The notes beneath the pieces were generated by a model that saw only the letters and a program-made list of their open reading frames with translations, did no database searches and was not told the DNA's origin. A program made the position numbers and the translations under genes. Source: Candidatus Hodarchaeota archaeon (GTDB lineage: Archaea > Asgardarchaeota > Heimdallarchaeia > Hodarchaeales > Hodarchaeaceae). From it: DNA of 6,938 nt. The stretch is taken from NCBI GenBank assembly GCA_030589605.1, contig JAUUVJ010000219.1, forward strand, positions 1 through 6,938, read 5' to 3'. Below, piece after piece: positions 5,031 through 6,938 of this stretch. Each line of letters opens with the position of its first letter. Position 1 is the stretch's first letter.

Positions 5031-5332
5031 TTATCCTTATTTTGATAGTAATAACTAATCACTTTTGTCTCCCTTCTCAATTACTTGTTTGATTAGACTT
5101 CTTCAATCGGGAGATCTCTGGAGATTTGGTACATAATCAGGTACTGAAAGAAGAGGGGGTACAAAATTTAAAGAGATAATACCAGTATTAAAACTTCAGA
5201 AAAAGCAAAGAAGGAAAGGCCCTCAAACCCTTCAAAAATGGAATGATCGAAATTAAAAAAAAAATAATACAGAAGATTTAATTTTATCATACAATCTCAT
5301 GTTATAAATTTGTAAGAAACGAGTGGTTCAAT
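5031..5332. other. Gene-free stretch with weak coding debris
   Basis: No intact gene is visible. Two weak plus-strand segments look like debris: about 5096-5179 (DFFNREISGDLVHNQVLKEE) and, in another frame, 5137-5256 (TKFKEIIPVLKLQKKQRRKG... KWNDRN, then TAA). They overlap, so at most one is real in the shared part, unless a frameshift joins them. A run of ten A lies near 5254-5264. The last 30 bases hold a TATA-like box for the next gene. Confidence 0.3.
5302..5309 (+). promoter_or_regulatory. TATA-like box of the 79-residue protein gene
   Basis: TTATAAAT is centred about 27 bases before the ATG at 5333. That spacing would place transcription initiation at or just before the start codon, giving a leaderless or nearly leaderless mRNA. 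A GAGTGG motif also lies seven bases before the ATG, so the two readings compete. Confidence 0.4.
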
Positions 5333-5572
5333 ATGAGTGTCAACTGGAGATACTTTATCCAAGCAATCGAAGAAGAGGGAGTACCGAACTTTACCCCCGA
5401 TGGGAAAGAAATATGGAATATGTTAGATGAATCATTAATCCGCATTTTTCAACATAAATATACCACTTTAACGCATACGGCTAAAATTAAGTTGAAAAGA
5501 GAGATTTTTAAACTTTGTTTCAAGACTCTTTTCAGTTCACCCTCTTTTAATGATGTTGCAGTCAGCAAATAG
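5333..5572 (+). CDS. Small hypothetical protein, mostly alpha-helical
   Basis: This 79-residue protein begins MSVNWRYFIQAIEEEGVPNF and ends FNDVAVSK at a TAG. It has an acidic, aromatic N-terminal part with a short G-V-P-N-F-T-P-D-G loop. A long amphipathic basic helix region (about residues 31-66, ESLIRIFQHKYTTLTHTAKI...LKREIFKLCFKTLF) suggests a nucleic-acid-binding or protein-binding surface. It has no signal peptide, metal motif or membrane helix. A TATA-like box about 27 bases upstream supports the start. It converges with the FtsX fragment, 23 bases from its end. The family is not recognised. It is intact and flanked by broken genes, which suggests it is maintained. Confidence 0.55.
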   Translation: MSVNWRYFIQAIEEEGVPNFTPDGKEIWNMLDESLIRIFQHKYTTLTHTAKIKLKREIFKLCFKTLFSSPSFNDVAVSK

Positions 5573-5595
5573 GCAGTTTGACTTACCAGAATAAT

Positions 5596-5919
5596 TTAAA
5601 AACTTAATAGTTTCGTTCCTTCTCTCTTCAGCTTAAACTCTACCTTCAAAATTTTCGAAATATCAGCTCTAGTAGCCATAAAAGATGTTACGATACCCAT
5701 GACAACAGTAACAAAAAAAATTACAATATAAACCGAAAGAATAACAAGGAGGTTGAAATCTAAAATGGAGGGAGGAGCAGGTACTAATAGTGGGGACAGG
5801 ATTGATGCCAAAAAGATAAGGAATATTGATCCCACAACCCCTCCTGGAATTCCACTTAGTACGAATAGTACTCTGTAAATGAAAAAGGTTTTTATCTTCA
5901 GTTTCCTCCAAGATATCAA
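5596..5919 (-). pseudogene. C-terminal fragment of an FtsX/MacB-type ABC transporter permease
   Basis: The frame encodes about 107 residues: ISWRKLKIKTFFIYRVLFVL, a first helix with SGIPGGVVGSIFLIFLASI, a periplasm-type loop rich in Pro, a second helix LLVILSVYIVIFFVTVVMGI, and then VTSFMATRADISKILKVEFK. This matches the last two transmembrane helices of FtsX-like permeases: the Gly-rich helix after a basic cytosolic loop, and the A-T/A-R...I..L tail. Such permeases work with an ABC ATPase in lipoprotein or peptide export or in cell-envelope signalling; no ATPase gene is in the window. Full-length members usually exceed 350 residues, so the first helices and the large external domain are missing. 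The only usable start is TTG at 5919 without a good ribosome binding site, and a TAG closes the frame four codons earlier. A short half-permease is possible but less likely than a truncated gene. Confidence 0.65.
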
Positions 5920-5976
5920 TGTTGACTAGAATACGAACTCATAATTATTCAGAAAAATCAGATATTCACAAATTTA

Positions 5977-5980
5977 GAGG
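5977..5980 (+). promoter_or_regulatory. Possible ribosome binding site (GAGG) for the PPC-repeat protein
   Basis: GAGG lies 11 bases before the TTG at 5992. The spacing is long, but no ATG or GTG gives the signal peptide, so this motif is the only support for the TTG start. Confidence 0.3.
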
Positions 5981-5991
5981 CGTTTAATACC

Positions 5992-6938
5992 TTGAAGGGG
6001 AAGACTAAGCAATGTAATAAAAGATCTATTCTTCTTATCCTATTCTTGTTTCTCAATCTAATAAACATCACCAGTAATATACAACAACATTATGATAATG
6101 CAATAGTAAGTTCAGATTTCAATGAAAAAGAAGTAAGTAAAATTGATTCACTGAGAAATGAATATAAATTATCAAAAAATAGTTTGAGGGAGTTTGGACT
6201 TTCTAAAAAAGTCAGTGGAATTAATGATGGAGGAAATTCTTTTGCAGAAGCCGTTGAAATTAGCATTGGTACAACGAATGATCAATTTAATGACACTGAT
6301 GGTTATTATGAATATTATAAGGTTGATCTAAGTGTAGGGTCAGTAATTGATTTTACTCTTCTAGGTCATGAAAATTTTATTCTAACGATTTTCAATCCTT
6401 CACAATCAAATCTAGGTTCTGATTCTACAGGCATTATCAAACATGTGGAAATTACTGTTACTGCTAATGGTTATCACTATATTGAATTGTTCAGAAGTTC
6501 ATTGACTTTTGAGGGGAATTACAATCTCACCGTCTCTGATCCGATCAATGGGCCAGATGGAGAAGACTCATTCATCAGTGCAACAGAAATTAACATCGGA
6601 ACATTTAGTGATAATTTCACGACTAATGAACAGAATGAATATTTCAAGGTGAATCTAACAGAAGGGTATAATGTCATCATAAATGTTTTTGGAGAATGTG
6701 ACGACTTGTATTTTTATAACGGTAGTGAAGTACTCCTTGAACGAGATCCGTATGATGATCCAAGCATCCATCTGACTATCACTACCACTGGTTATTATTA
6801 CATCCGTCTTTATCATTCTACTTCGAGCTGGGGGGTATACACGCTCACGGTGACAACGGAGGCTTCAGGAACTATCCTTTATGTAGATGGAGGGAGTTCT
6901 TTCAGTACAGCTGCTGTAGTACCGTTAGGAGAAACGCA
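5992..6938 (+). CDS. Secreted protein with tandem PPC-type (pre-peptidase C-terminal) repeats, partial
   Basis: At least 315 residues; the gene runs off the right edge. TTG at 5992 gives MKGKTKQCNKRSILLILFLF, a basic N-terminus and hydrophobic core typical of a signal peptide, followed by a polar, coiled-coil-like linker to about residue 75. Two full beta-rich repeats follow, starting near residues 76 (GINDGGNSFAEAVEISIGT) and 187 (GPDGEDSFISATEINIGTF), and a third begins near 299 (VDGGSSFSTAAVVPLGET). The period is about 111 residues. Each has D-G-x-x-S-F...A...I.IG, a Y/F-K-V-L...G segment and a T.TGYYYIRL-type strand, the pattern of PPC domains (PF04151-like). These domains occur C-terminal to secreted peptidases and in large surface proteins, where they mediate folding or sugar/protein binding. 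No catalytic domain is visible before the edge. The upstream region back to 5926 is open in frame but offers no better start. Confidence 0.75.
   Translation, partial: MKGKTKQCNKRSILLILFLFLNLINITSNIQQHYDNAIVSSDFNEKEVSKIDSLRNEYKLSKNSLREFGLSKKVSGINDGGNSFAEAVEISIGTTNDQFNDTDGYYEYYKVDLSVGSVIDFTLLGHENFILTIFNPSQSNLGSDSTGIIKHVEITVTANGYHYIELFRSSLTFEGNYNLTVSDPINGPDGEDSFISATEINIGTFSDNFTTNEQNEYFKVNLTEGYNVIINVFGECDDLYFYNGSEVLLERDPYDDPSIHLTITTTGYYYIRLYHSTSSWGVYTLTVTTEASGTILYVDGGSSFSTAAVVPLGET

Overview
This AT-rich, sparsely coding window most likely comes from an archaeon, and the best guess is an Asgard (Heimdall/Loki-type) archaeon. Three things support this: an archaeal Orc1/Cdc6 initiator, the C-terminal end of a Ras/Rab-type small GTPase with the ETSAK box, and exported proteins of archaeal surface type. 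Translation signals resemble GGTGA, and several TATA-like boxes sit about 25-50 nt upstream of starts. No rRNA, tRNA, CRISPR array or transposase was found.

Left part (1-990, + strand): a decayed gene (115-431), a small intact CxxC protein (417-668) and a broken small membrane protein (687-990). They run head to tail with overlapping ends. Left-centre (987-2422, - strand): a divergent Orc1/Cdc6 initiator with its own TATA-like box, followed 50 nt downstream by a 45-residue membrane protein with a very good ribosome binding site.

Centre (2435-5332) is a gene graveyard. It holds a multiply broken + strand coding region (2526-2923), the C-terminal tail of a small GTPase (- strand, 3156-3296) and one intact exported, C-terminally anchored protein (- strand, 3433-4134). 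Directly upstream of that lies the catalytic C-terminal end of a metzincin-like zinc peptidase (- strand, 4161-4376). At about 4363-4377 this meets an unrelated + strand fragment head to head, which looks like a rearrangement junction. Two abutting inverted repeats (4535-4590) follow, then another + strand remnant (4611-4756) and a secreted CxxC protein gene carrying two in-frame stops (4767-5030).

Right part (5333-6938): a small intact unknown protein (+), the C-terminal end of an FtsX/MacB-type ABC permease (-, 5596-5919), and the start of a large secreted protein with tandem PPC-type repeats that runs off the right edge (+).

Only the initiator, two or three small proteins, the exported anchored protein and the PPC-repeat protein look functional. 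Most of the rest appears to be 3' ends of genes whose 5' ends are missing or frameshifted. This suggests a chromosomal region eroded by rearrangement, possibly near a replication origin because of the orc1/cdc6 gene. Some frame breaks lie at A7 tracts and could be assembly errors.
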